From Methylocystis iwaonis (lineage in GTDB: Bacteria; Pseudomonadota; Alphaproteobacteria; Rhizobiales; Beijerinckiaceae): 64,000 bases of DNA. Under the pieces are notes generated by a model. The model had not been told where the DNA came from. It made no database searches and was given only the letters and a program-made list of their open reading frames with translations. This document shows positions 20,233 through 28,296 of this stretch, one piece after another. The stretch is from contig NZ_AP027142.1 in the NCBI RefSeq assembly GCF_027925385.1, positions 372,001 through 436,000 on the forward strand. Reading direction: 5' to 3'. Both the position numbers and the translations under genes were made by a program. Position 1 is the first letter of the stretch. Every line of letters starts with the position of its first letter.

Positions 20233-20793
20233 TTAGAACTGCACCTTCGGCGCCGCTTCGATGGCCTTCTGCTCGGCCTCGCCCAGATTGAAATAGTCCT
20301 CCGGCTCGAAACCGTAACGCTGGGCGATCAGGAAGCCGGGAAAGCCCTCGCGCGTGGCGTTATATTCGGCGACCGAATTGTTGAGGAAACGCCGCGCGGC
20401 CGAGATCTTGTTCTCTATGTCCGCCAGTTCGCTCTGCAACTGCTGGAAATTCTGATTGGCCTTGAGGTCGGGATAGGCTTCGCTGAGCGCAATGAGGCGG
20501 GAAAGCGCGCCGGTCAGCGCGCCCTCGGCGGCGCCCTGCGCCGTGGGGCCGGCGGCCGAGACGGCTAGGTTGCGCGCCTTGATCACGTCTTCGAGCGTCG
20601 TCTTCTCATGCTTGGCGTAGCCCTTCACCGTCTCGACCAGATTAGGGACGAGGTCGTGGCGCTGCTTGAGCTGGACATTGATGTCCGAGAAGGCCTGTTT
20701 GCAGCGCTGCCGCAGATTGACGAGACCATTATAGGCCCCGACCAGCCATAAGCCGACCGCCGCCGCGAGGCCGAGCAACACGAGTAGCGCCAT
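20233..20793 (-). CDS. lemA: LemA family protein
   Basis: A 186-residue protein with an N-terminal membrane helix (LLVLLGLAAAVGLWLVGAYN) and the LemA motifs NGLVNLRQRCKQAFSDINVQ, RHDLVPNLVETVKGYAKHE and FPGFLIAQRYGFEPEDYF. LemA proteins are helical, face outward from the inner membrane and commonly pair with HtpX-type proteases. The start is the ATG with GAGGAATG-type spacing; the longer upstream frame is discarded. Function in the family is poorly known. Confidence 0.92.
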   Translation of the reverse strand: MALLVLLGLAAAVGLWLVGAYNGLVNLRQRCKQAFSDINVQLKQRHDLVPNLVETVKGYAKHEKTTLEDVIKARNLAVSAAGPTAQGAAEGALTGALSRLIALSEAYPDLKANQNFQQLQSELADIENKISAARRFLNNSVAEYNATREGFPGFLIAQRYGFEPEDYFNLGEAEQKAIEAAPKVQF

Positions 20794-20969
20794 TTGACAT
20801 TCCTCCTCTTGGCCCGCCGCGGGAAACCGCCGCCGGAGCGTGCGCATGTTAGCCCTGCGCCGCGTCGGGGCAAAGGCCGCGTCTATTTGACGGAACGGCC
20901 GCTCACGCCTATCTCTTGACGAAAGGCTCACGGCTCGCGGAACCGCGACGAACCCTAAAAGAATTAGCG

Positions 20970-21536
20970 ATGGCTCTTCTGCCGATCATCACCCTGCCCG
21001 ATCCCCGGCTGCGCAAGGTCTCGCAGCCGGTGGAGCGCGTCGACGCCGAGATCTTGCAGCTTCTCGACGACATGCTGGAGACCATGTACGAGGCGCCCGG
21101 CGTCGGGCTCGCGGCCATTCAGGTGGCCGTGGCCAAGCGCATCGTTGTCGTCGACCCCGGCAAGACGGAAGAGGAGCGCAGCCCGCTCTTCCTGATCAAT
21201 CCCGAGATCATCTGGGCCTCGGAGGAGCTCTCCTCCTATAACGAGGGCTGCCTCTCGGTGCCGGACTATTTCGACGACGTAAAGCGCCCGGCGCGCGTGC
21301 GCGTGCGCCATCTCGACCGCGCGGGCGAGACGCAGGAATTCGACGCCGATGGCTTCCTCGCGACGGTCGTGCAGCATGAGCTGGAGCATCTCGAGGGCGG
21401 CCTGTTCATCGACAATCTGTCGCGGCTGAAGCGCGAGCGCGTCGTCAAGAAATTCACCAAGGCGGCGCGGATGGACGAAATCGTGGCCCAGCGCCGCGCC
21501 GACGCCGCCCGCCAGTCGGAAGACGTCGAGGCCTGA
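20970..21536 (+). CDS. def: Peptide deformylase
   Basis: This 188-residue enzyme removes the formyl group from nascent proteins. All three deformylase motifs are present: GVGLAAIQ (45-52), EGCLSVP (zinc ligand C94) and QHELEHLEG (H136, E137, H140). The start MALLPIITLPDPRL is standard; the upstream frame is not. The stop is three bases before the fmt start, giving the classic def-fmt pair that links addition and removal of the formyl group. It is divergent from lemA. Confidence 0.97.
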   Translation: MALLPIITLPDPRLRKVSQPVERVDAEILQLLDDMLETMYEAPGVGLAAIQVAVAKRIVVVDPGKTEEERSPLFLINPEIIWASEELSSYNEGCLSVPDYFDDVKRPARVRVRHLDRAGETQEFDADGFLATVVQHELEHLEGGLFIDNLSRLKRERVVKKFTKAARMDEIVAQRRADAARQSEDVEA

Positions 21537-21539
21537 CGC

Positions 21540-22466
21540 TTGCGCGTGATTTTCATGGGCACGCCGGACTTCGCGACGGCGCTGCTGAAAGAGCTTTGCG
21601 CGCGCGGTCACGAGATCGCCGCCGTCTATTCCCAGCCGCCGCGCCCGGCGGGGCGGGGGATGTCGGAGAAGAAATCCAGCGTCCACCAATTCGCCGAGAG
21701 CAAAGGACTTCTCGTGCGCACGCCGAAGAGCCTGCGCAGCCCTGAGGAGCAGGCGGCGTTCAGGGCGCTACAGGCCGACGTGGCGGTCGTCGCGGCCTAT
21801 GGCCTGCTGCTGCCGCAGCCCATTCTCGACGCGCCAAAACATGGCTGCCTCAACCTCCACGGTTCCCTGCTGCCGCGCTGGCGCGGCGCCGCGCCGATCC
21901 AGCGCGCGATCATGGCCGGCGACAAGGAGAGCGGCGTCGAGGTGATGAAGATGGACGCCGGGCTCGACACGGGCCCTGTCGCGCTTACCGCGAAAACGCC
22001 CATCGGCCCCGATATGACGGCCGGCGAGCTGCACGACAGGCTCGCCGAGCTCGGGGCGCCCTTGATGGCCGATGCGCTCGATCTTCTTGCCAAGGGCGAA
22101 TTGCGTTTCACGCCGCAGCCGGAAGAAGGCGACTGCTACGCCGCCAAGATCGACAAGGCCGAGGCGCGCATCGACTGGCGCCGGCCGGCGCAGGCGCTGC
22201 ACGACCATGTGCGCGGCCTCACGCCCTTTCCGGGGGCCTTTTTCGAGGGCGACCTCGGCCATGGCGTCGAGCGGGTGAAAGTGCTGCGCACGCAAGTGGA
22301 AGCTGGCAAGGGCGCGCCGGGGACGATTCTCGACGAGGCCGGCCTCATCGCCTGCGGCGACGGCGCGCTTCGGCTCCTGCGCGTGCAGCGCGCCGGCAAG
22401 GGCGAGATGGCGATCGAGGAATTTCTGCGCGGCCGCAAGCTCGCGAAGGGCGCCGTGCTGGGATGA
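21540..22466 (+). CDS. fmt: Methionyl-tRNA formyltransferase
   Basis: A 308-residue enzyme that formylates initiator Met-tRNA using 10-formyl-tetrahydrofolate. MGTPDFATALLKEL at the N-terminus and LNLHGSLLPRWRGAAPIQ (catalytic Asn/His) are typical, and the C-terminal OB-like domain is present (LTPFPGAFFEGD onward). The start is a TTG giving MRVIFMGTPDF, the normal N-terminus, directly after def; a weak start fits translational coupling to def. Complete. Confidence 0.96.
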   Translation: MRVIFMGTPDFATALLKELCARGHEIAAVYSQPPRPAGRGMSEKKSSVHQFAESKGLLVRTPKSLRSPEEQAAFRALQADVAVVAAYGLLLPQPILDAPKHGCLNLHGSLLPRWRGAAPIQRAIMAGDKESGVEVMKMDAGLDTGPVALTAKTPIGPDMTAGELHDRLAELGAPLMADALDLLAKGELRFTPQPEEGDCYAAKIDKAEARIDWRRPAQALHDHVRGLTPFPGAFFEGDLGHGVERVKVLRTQVEAGKGAPGTILDEAGLIACGDGALRLLRVQRAGKGEMAIEEFLRGRKLAKGAVLG

Positions 22467-22555
22467 GGGCAGTGCAGGCAGGGGCTTGTAGGGGTGGCGG
22501 CAGCCAATCCCCAGCCCATCCGGTCAAAAGCGAATCTGGCTCGGTCGGCGCAGAA

Positions 22556-22703
22556 TACCTCCCTTTTACGGGGAGGTCGGCGGCCGCAGGCCGCCGGGTG
22601 GGGTTCTCGCCGCTACGACAATGGTTGGGGCCTTACCCCACCCGACCCCGCTCACGCGGGGCCACCCTCCCCGTAAAGGGGAGGGATAGGCTCACGCCCA
22701 GCG
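22556..22703. repeat. Palindromic intergenic repeat, family C copy 1
   Basis: The arms run ACCTCCCTTTTACGGGGAGG and CCCTCCCCGTAAAGGGGAGG, with inner parts GGCCGCCGGGTGGGG and CCCCACCCGACCCCG. The conserved tail GGCTCACGCCCAGCG follows. A second copy lies at 47484. This one sits between fmt and truA. Confidence 0.85.
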
Positions 22704-22723
22704 CTGTCCCTTGGCCCTGAGAC

Positions 22724-23461
22724 ATGCCCCGCTACGCGCTCACCATCGAATATGACGGCGGACCTTTCGTCGGCTGGCAGCGGCAGGCCAATGGCATGTC
22801 CGTGCAGCAGCGGCTGGAGGAGGCTGTGTCCGCGATCAATGGCGCGCGCGCCGTGATCCATGGCGCCGGGCGCACCGACGCCGGCGTGCATGCGCTGGGT
22901 CAGGTCGCCCATGTCGATCTCACGCGGGAATGGCGCCTGGATCGCCTGCGCGACGCGCTCAACGCGCATTTGAAGCCCGACCCCATCGCCGTCGTCGACG
23001 CGCGGGCGGTGGATGAGCGTTTCGAAGCGCGCTTCTCCGCCATCCGCCGCCACTATCGCTACATCATCGACAATCGCCGCGCGCCTCTGACCGTCACGCT
23101 CGGCCGCGCCTGGCACGTCAAGCGCCCGCTCGACGCCGAGGCGATGCACGACGCCGCGCAGTGTCTTGTCGGCCGCTATGACTTCACCACCTTCCGCGCT
23201 TCCGAATGCCAGGCCAATTCGCCGATCCGCACGCTCGAGCGGCTCGACGTGCGGCGTGAGGGCGACCGTATCGAGATCGTCACTTGCGCGCGGTCCTTCC
23301 TGCATAATCAGGTGCGCTCCATGGCTGGTTCGCTGGAGCATGTCGGGACCGGCAAATGGTCCGCCGACGATCTCGCCGCCGCCCTCGCGGCGAAAGACCG
23401 TGCGCGGTGCGGCCAGGTTGCGCCGCCGCACGGTCTCTATCTCGTCGCCGTGGATTATTGA
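22724..23461 (+). CDS. truA: tRNA pseudouridine synthase A
   Basis: A 245-residue enzyme making pseudouridine at positions 38-40 of the tRNA anticodon stem. The catalytic Asp is D52 in [26 protein letters not shown] at the N-terminus, [10 protein letters not shown] and [17 protein letters not shown] are conserved. It follows fmt after repeat C1, a common def-fmt-truA order. Its stop overlaps the convergent gene at 23455 by seven bases. Confidence 0.97.
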   Translation: MPRYALTIEYDGGPFVGWQRQANGMSVQQRLEEAVSAINGARAVIHGAGRTDAGVHALGQVAHVDLTREWRLDRLRDALNAHLKPDPIAVVDARAVDERFEARFSAIRRHYRYIIDNRRAPLTVTLGRAWHVKRPLDAEAMHDAAQCLVGRYDFTTFRASECQANSPIRTLERLDVRREGDRIEIVTCARSFLHNQVRSMAGSLEHVGTGKWSADDLAAALAAKDRARCGQVAPPHGLYLVAVDY

Positions 23462-23688
23462 GTCACGGTCGCAGGCGCGTTGGCGCCGCTGCTTTCGGAT
23501 TTCGCGGCGTCATCCTTGGGCGCCGCCTGCTTGTCCGTTTTTTTCACCGCCGCATGGTCGATCTTCTTGGCGGCGGTCCTGGGCGCGTCTGGCGATTTCG
23601 GCTTGGCCAACGCGCCATGCATGGGAACGATGCTCGCCGACAGCACGGCGGCGAGAATGCCATTCACTCGGCTTCGATTCTGGATCAT
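23455..23688 (-). CDS. Small secreted Lys/Ala-rich protein
   Basis: A 77-residue protein with a signal peptide ([22 protein letters not shown]) and a charged low-complexity mature part ([17 protein letters not shown]). The start has GAGGGG eight bases upstream; the longer frame upstream is not needed. Such small disordered periplasmic proteins are common in Rhizobiales and rarely have a known role. The end overlaps truA by seven bases in convergent orientation. Confidence 0.55.
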   Translation of the reverse strand: MIQNRSRVNGILAAVLSASIVPMHGALAKPKSPDAPRTAAKKIDHAAVKKTDKQAAPKDDAAKSESSGANAPATVTQ

Positions 23689-24056
23689 GAAAACCCCTCT
23701 CGTCGAATGCCCCCATTCCGGCGAATCACCGGCCGCCCGAGACGATAACAACCGCCTACCGTGGAGATGTTGAGCCTTGCGCTAGGCGAGGCCGGGATGA
23801 TTTCAAGGCGTAACGGCCACGATTGAGGCGGGCTTGCCGCAATCATGTTGTCCGATATGCAGGAGCGAATGTTGCGCCTGCCATACCATTTCCGTTTGAT
23901 CAGCTCGCACCGGGGAATGCAGAGCCACAAAAACGCGGGTTTTACTCAGCGCCCGTCATTGCGAGCGAAGCGAAGCAATCCAGGGCGGCGATGCGGCCCT
24001 GGATTGCTTCGTCGGCTCCGCCTCCTCGCAATGACGGCGGGTCGGATGATCGCGCG
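23689..24056. other. Intergenic gap of 368 bp, no gene seen
   Basis: Between the small secreted gene and the oxidoreductase gene. The right third is repeat A2 (23953-24037). The left part contains only short overlapping frames with no ribosome site or protein-like composition; it should carry the promoter of the minus-strand small gene. Confidence 0.6.
23953..24037. repeat. Palindromic intergenic repeat, family A copy 2
   Basis: The outer arms are CCGTCATTGCGAGCGAAGC and CTCCTCGCAATGACGG, and the inner arms GCAATCCAGGGC and GCCCTGGATTGC. It ends about 20 bp before the stop of the oxidoreductase gene and could serve as its transcription end. Confidence 0.88.
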
Positions 24057-24806
24057 CTATGAGCCGCTGAACCAGTTGTAGCCCTTGTCTTCCCAGTAAC
24101 CGCCGGGATTATCGTTGGTGACGAAAATCTCGACGACGAATTTCGGGTTTTTGAACCCGAGCTTCGTCGGAATGCGAATCTTCACGGGAAAGCCATATTT
24201 CGTCTCTCCCGGCAGGCCCGGAAAATCCAAGGCAAGCAGCGTCTGCGGATGTAGCGCGCTCGGCATGTCGATGCTCGTCGAATAATTATCGGCGCAGCGG
24301 AAGCCGACATAGCGCGCCGTCATATCGGCGCCGATGCGTTCGAGGAACACTCGGAACGGAACGCCGCCCCATTTGCCGATGGCGCTCCACCCTTCGACGC
24401 AGACATGGCGCGTGATCTGCGAAACTTGCGGCAGGTCGCGCAGCTCTTCCAGCGACCAGGGGCGCTTGTTTTCGATGAGTCCCGAAAGCAGCAAGCGATA
24501 GCGCGCACCATCGATGACCGGTGCGAGCCCTTCTTCGTAATAGGCGTTGAAAGGAAAAGGCGTCGTGATCTCGGCTTCGGAATAGAGAGGCGCGAGCTTA
24601 TTTGGGTTGAAGAGCGCCGCCTGAGCGGCGTCGTTGAAGCGCGACATGGCGAAGAGCAGGCGGTCGACAGCGTCTTCGTCTTTCAGCGTGCAGCCGGAGA
24701 GCATGGTCAGCGCGCCGAGAGAGAGGCTTTGCTTCAGGAAAAGCCGGCGTTCGACGCGTTCGAGTTGCGGGCGGAAATCGGACAAGGAGATTTTCCGTCG
24801 TTTCAC
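24057..24806 (-). CDS. Molybdopterin-dependent oxidoreductase, Tat-exported, lipoprotein-like
   Basis: A 249-residue protein of the sulfite oxidase/YedY fold. The Cys that would bind molybdenum is near residue 137 in HVCVEGWSAIGKWGGVPF, and the C-terminal KFVVEIFVTNDNPGGYWE is conserved. The leader has a twin-Arg motif ERRLFLKQ (R20, R21), followed by LSGC (C39), which reads as a lipobox, so it may be a Tat-exported lipoprotein on the outer face of the inner membrane. It overlaps by ATGA the cytochrome b gene at 24803, its likely electron partner. MsrP-like methionine sulfoxide reduction is one possibility; the substrate is not determined. Confidence 0.82.
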   Translation of the reverse strand: MKRRKISLSDFRPQLERVERRLFLKQSLSLGALTMLSGCTLKDEDAVDRLLFAMSRFNDAAQAALFNPNKLAPLYSEAEITTPFPFNAYYEEGLAPVIDGARYRLLLSGLIENKRPWSLEELRDLPQVSQITRHVCVEGWSAIGKWGGVPFRVFLERIGADMTARYVGFRCADNYSTSIDMPSALHPQTLLALDFPGLPGETKYGFPVKIRIPTKLGFKNPKFVVEIFVTNDNPGGYWEDKGYNWFSGS

Positions 24807-25402
24807 TGCGCCTGCTCCCTACTTCCGATCGTCATGGCTTTGAGAACGCTCTTATTCGAAAGCGCCAGTGAGATATGACCGAGAAGGAAGATGACCAGCG
24901 CCGCCATGGCGAAGAAATGCACGCGCCGCGCTGTCTCGAAACCGCCCATGAGCGCGGTCAGCTCCTGCAATTGCACGGGCTTCCACAAGGCGAGCCCGGA
25001 GAGGATCGCGATGATGGTTGCGAGAATCGCGAAGACGTAAGCCGCTCGTTGCGCGGCATTGTAGCGACCGGGAACATGCGCCATGCGGCCCGTGAGGACC
25101 GCCCACGCGTCACGCCAGATCGCGCCAGGCCACAGCGGTAGGAAAAGACGCTGGAAACGCCCGGTTGCGATTCCATACAGCAGATAGGCGAGGAGATTGG
25201 CTGCGAGCAACCACATCGCAGCGAAATGCCAGGCCAGCGCCCCCGCGAGCCAGCCGCCGAGCGTAAATTCAGCCGGGAATAGGAAGCCATAGAGCGGCGA
25301 GGCGTCGTAGATCCGCCAGCCGGACAGGATCATCACGATCACCGCGAAGGCGTTGATCCAGTGCAGGGCCCGCAACAAGAGCGGGTGGTTTGGGGCGTCC
25401 AT
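24803..25402 (-). CDS. Cytochrome b561-type membrane subunit of the oxidoreductase
   Basis: About 199 residues with four hydrophobic helices and paired His suited to two b hemes (LRALHWINAFAVIVMILSGW, LAWHFAAMWLLAANLLAY, and RRVHFFAMAALVIFLLGHIS). This is the Ni/Fe-hydrogenase or thiosulfate-reductase type cytochrome b, not the MsrQ/YedZ type. It would pass electrons from quinol to the periplasmic molybdenum protein. The ATG at 25402 has GGAG seven bases upstream; another in-frame ATG at 25417 is also possible. It ends with an ATGA overlap onto the oxidoreductase gene. Confidence 0.85.
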   Translation of the reverse strand: MDAPNHPLLLRALHWINAFAVIVMILSGWRIYDASPLYGFLFPAEFTLGGWLAGALAWHFAAMWLLAANLLAYLLYGIATGRFQRLFLPLWPGAIWRDAWAVLTGRMAHVPGRYNAAQRAAYVFAILATIIAILSGLALWKPVQLQELTALMGGFETARRVHFFAMAALVIFLLGHISLALSNKSVLKAMTIGSREQAQ

Positions 25403-25517
25403 CTTCTCGCTCCGCATCTCGCCTCAACCTATCGCGCCACGGCGCGCGTTGACAGGGGCAAGGCGATTGCCCAAGACGGCGCGGCGGCGATCTGTCCGCC
25501 CAGAGCCAGGCTAAGCG

Positions 25518-26528
25518 ATGCGCGTTTTCATCACCGGCACTTCCGGCTTCATCGGCTTCCACCTCGCGCGGCGGCTGCTGGCGCTGGGCCATACGGTCGA
25601 CGGCTTCGACGGCATGACGCCCTATTACGATCCGCGGCTCAAGGAGGCGCGGCGCGAAATTCTGGCGCGCGAAGAGGGCTTCCGCGACACGATCGCCATG
25701 CTCGAGGATATGGCGGCGCTGACGCAGGCCGCCGAGCACAGCGCCCCCGACGTCATCATCCATCTCGCGGCGCAGGCGGGCGTGCGCTACAGCCTCGAAA
25801 ATCCGCGCGCTTATGTGGAGTCCAATCTCGTCGGGACCTTCAACGTGCTGGAGATCGCGCGCATCCTCAAGCCGCGCCACCTCCTCATCGCTTCGACAAG
25901 TTCCGTCTATGGCGCGAGCCCGACCGTGCCCTTCCGCGAGGACGATAAGACCGATCATCCGCTGACGCTCTATGCGGCAAGCAAGAAGGCGGGCGAGGCC
26001 ATGGCGCATTCCTATGCGCATCTGTGGTCGATCCCGACGACCATGTTCCGCTTCTTCACGGTCTATGGCCCCTGGGGCCGGCCCGACATGGCGCCGTTGA
26101 AATTCCTCGAAGCGATCGAAAGCGGCCGCCCGATCGACATCTATAACCACGGCAATATGTCGCGTGATTTCACTTACATAGATGACCTCGTCGAGGCGAT
26201 CGCGCGGCTGACGGATTGCGTCCCAGAGCGCTGCTCGGGCGACGACTCGGTCTCGCCGCAGGCGCCCTATCGCATCGTGAACATCGGCCGCGGCGCGCCG
26301 GCGCCTTTGCTCGATTTCATCGACACGCTGGAAAAAACCGCGGGCAAAAAGGCGATCCGCAATTATCTCGACATGCAGAAAGGCGACGTGCCGCGCACCT
26401 TCGCCTCGGCTGATCTCCTTGAGCGGCTCACGGGATACCGCCCGCAGACGTCGGTGGCGGAGGGCGTTAAGGCGCTCGTCGAATGGTACCGCGATTACCG
26501 GGAGAAGAACGGGCCGCTGCGGCTTTGA
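25518..26528 (+). CDS. NAD-dependent epimerase, UDP-glucuronate 4-epimerase-like
   Basis: A 336-residue extended SDR. The Rossmann motif [14 protein letters not shown] (6-19) binds NAD, and the catalytic Tyr/Lys are in [16 protein letters not shown] (Y152, K156). [20 protein letters not shown] is typical of the CapI/LspL UDP-glucuronate epimerases that make UDP-galacturonate for capsule or LPS. It stands alone, with no polysaccharide genes near it. Substrate assignment is by motif only. Confidence 0.9.
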   Translation: MRVFITGTSGFIGFHLARRLLALGHTVDGFDGMTPYYDPRLKEARREILAREEGFRDTIAMLEDMAALTQAAEHSAPDVIIHLAAQAGVRYSLENPRAYVESNLVGTFNVLEIARILKPRHLLIASTSSVYGASPTVPFREDDKTDHPLTLYAASKKAGEAMAHSYAHLWSIPTTMFRFFTVYGPWGRPDMAPLKFLEAIESGRPIDIYNHGNMSRDFTYIDDLVEAIARLTDCVPERCSGDDSVSPQAPYRIVNIGRGAPAPLLDFIDTLEKTAGKKAIRNYLDMQKGDVPRTFASADLLERLTGYRPQTSVAEGVKALVEWYRDYREKNGPLRL

Positions 26529-26573
26529 TGCGTGTTGATCGAGATACGGTTGTTTTGCCGGTCGGCAATCTTT

Positions 26574-26897
26574 TCACAGAATCGCTTCGATCCCTTTGCG
26601 ATCGGCAAGGGCAAGAAGCTTGAGCGAAGGACCGCTCGGCCGGACCTCCCCGCGCTCCCATTTGCTGACGAGGATTTTGGTCACGTTCAACGCCAGCGCG
26701 AAGGTTGCTTGGCTCATATGCGATTTCTCGCGGATGCGTTTGATTGCTTCGGGCTCCAGCGGCTCCACTGGCGTTAGGCAGCTCAGATCGAAGTCCCGCA
26801 TCGTGGCCTTGTCGATTACGCCGACATCATGGAGGTCCTCGGCAACCTCATGAAGCGACTGGAGCGCGCCGCTCCGATAGCGTTTTGTCTGGGTCAT
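26574..26897 (-). CDS. Xre-family antitoxin of a RelE/Xre pair
   Basis: A 107-residue protein with an HTH_3 domain in its second half: EAIKRIREKSHMSQATFALA followed by LNVTKILVSKWERGEVRPSG. The first half is an N-terminal extension that probably wraps the toxin. It starts by ATGA overlap with the toxin gene just upstream, so the order is toxin first, antitoxin second, as in HigBA-type loci. It should neutralise the toxin and repress the operon from the palindrome near 27369. Confidence 0.85.
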   Translation of the reverse strand: MTQTKRYRSGALQSLHEVAEDLHDVGVIDKATMRDFDLSCLTPVEPLEPEAIKRIREKSHMSQATFALALNVTKILVSKWERGEVRPSGPSLKLLALADRKGIEAIL

Positions 26898-27262
26898 AAC
26901 TCTAGCTCTCTCCAGCCTCTCTTTGCGCCCAGTTCTTTCAACGTCGCTTCGGTCAGCTTTTCCAGAGACCGAGCGAGATTCATATACTCGGCCAACTCCG
27001 ATTTCGTGAGATTGGCTTTGTCGCTCTTGGAGAAGATGTGCAGGAAAACCGCGACATCCTGCTTCTTGTAGAAGATGACCGAGCGCAACCCCCTCGAGGC
27101 GCCCTGGTTGCTTCTCGGAATTCTCTGCTTTATCAGGCCCCCGCCAAGATCGGCGTCTATCAGACCGCGTTCGGCTCGCCTGATAGCTTCCCTGCAGTTC
27201 TCGTCGGTGACTCCTTCTCGGCCTGCGTCACGTTGAAACGACTTTGGAATATGAATTTTCAT
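26894..27262 (-). CDS. RelE/HigB-like toxin
   Basis: A 122-residue protein of the RelE/ParE superfamily (COG4737-like): GGGLIKQRIPRSNQGASRGL followed by RSVIFYKKQDVAVFLHIFSK and a Lys-rich region. Such toxins usually cleave mRNA on the ribosome. The start is the ATG before KIHIPKSFQRDA; the longer frame adds 17 unlikely residues. The gene and its antitoxin have lower GC than their neighbours, which hints at horizontal transfer. Confidence 0.82.
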   Translation of the reverse strand: MKIHIPKSFQRDAGREGVTDENCREAIRRAERGLIDADLGGGLIKQRIPRSNQGASRGLRSVIFYKKQDVAVFLHIFSKSDKANLTKSELAEYMNLARSLEKLTEATLKELGAKRGWRELEL

Positions 27263-27368
27263 TGGCGCTCCTTGCGCTTGTCCTGCGCGGCCTTTGATCG
27301 TGTGGCGCCTCACTTCCCTGTCTGTTTCCGACTAGACGTCGGGGACCAACCGACGTAGGGCTAATATA

Positions 27369-27383
27369 TAATAGTGATTATTA
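27369..27383. promoter_or_regulatory. Candidate operator of the toxin-antitoxin operon
   Basis: TAATAGTGATTATTA is an inverted repeat of five bases around a five-base centre, in an AT-rich patch about 107 bp upstream of the toxin start and 77 bp upstream of the divergent hydrolase start. Xre antitoxins typically bind such sites. Assignment is by position only. Confidence 0.4.
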
Positions 27384-27459
27384 CACCTCAATGGGATTCG
27401 CTCCCGGGCGGTCCGAAAAGAGGCTATGGGAAAGTCCGCGCTTCAAGAAAGGTTACGAG

Positions 27460-28296
27460 ATGAGACGTGCCCGCATCGCGCTTGTCGGCATCCCGGTCAT
27501 TTATTTTGCAGTATTCGCCGGCCTCGCGCTGCAGCAGCGCGCCATGATCTATCCGCGGCATGCACGCCTCGTAACGCCCGTGCAAGCGGGGCTCTCGGAC
27601 GTCGAGACGCTGCGGCTCAGGACCGAGGACGGGGAGACGCTCGAAGCCTGGCATCGCGCCCCGAAAGACGCGCGCTTTCCGCTCATTCTTTATTTCCAGG
27701 GCAATGCGGGTCCTCTGGCCGACCGCAAGAAGCGCTTCGATAAATTGACCCGCCATGGTTACGGCCTGCTGGCGACCTCCTGGCGGGGCTATGGCGGATC
27801 GACCGGCGCGCCGTCGGAAGAGGGGCTCATGCGCGACGCGGAGGCGGCCTATGCCGAAGCCCTCAGGCGCGGCTTCAAGCCCGAGCGCATCGTGGTGATG
27901 GGCGAGTCGCTCGGAACCGGCGTCGCGACCATGCTCGCCGCCCGCCATGGCGCTGCGGCGCTGGTGCTGGACTCGCCCTATGACTCAGTCCTCGCGGTGG
28001 CGCAGTCGCGCTTTCCGATTTTCCCGGTGAGCCTCGTCCTCCAGGACACCTTCCGCGCCGATGAGGCGATCGGCAAGGTGCGCGCGCCGGTGTTGATGTT
28101 GGTGGGCGAGGAAGATCGCATCACCCCCGCCGCCAACGCCCGGCGGCTGTTCGAGCGGGCGGGCGAGCCCAAGCAGTTGATCGCCTTGCCGGGCGTCAGC
28201 CATCTCGCCTTGTCGAGCCCAGGCGCGCTGGAAAAGACGATGGAATGGATCGACGCCGCCGCTACAGCCAGTCCGGCACGCGATCCAGCGCAATAA
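27460..28296 (+). CDS. Membrane-anchored alpha/beta hydrolase (BEM46-like)
   Basis: A 278-residue hydrolase with an N-terminal membrane anchor (RIALVGIPVIYFAVFAGLAL) and the alpha/beta core. The oxyanion loop is LYFQGNAG, the nucleophile is S150 in GESLGTG, and LVGEEDRITP and LPGVSHLAL give Asp and His. It is likely periplasmic-facing. The start at 27460 has AAAGG before it and yields the anchor directly; the 23 residues upstream are probably not translated. The 3' end overlaps lysA by 35 bp in convergent orientation. Confidence 0.87.
   Translation: MRRARIALVGIPVIYFAVFAGLALQQRAMIYPRHARLVTPVQAGLSDVETLRLRTEDGETLEAWHRAPKDARFPLILYFQGNAGPLADRKKRFDKLTRHGYGLLATSWRGYGGSTGAPSEEGLMRDAEAAYAEALRRGFKPERIVVMGESLGTGVATMLAARHGAAALVLDSPYDSVLAVAQSRFPIFPVSLVLQDTFRADEAIGKVRAPVLMLVGEEDRITPAANARRLFERAGEPKQLIALPGVSHLALSSPGALEKTMEWIDAAATASPARDPAQ

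Noticed and set aside
23845..24081. A 78-residue frame in the truA/oxidoreductase gap
   Set aside because: Half of it is translated repeat A2; no ribosome site.
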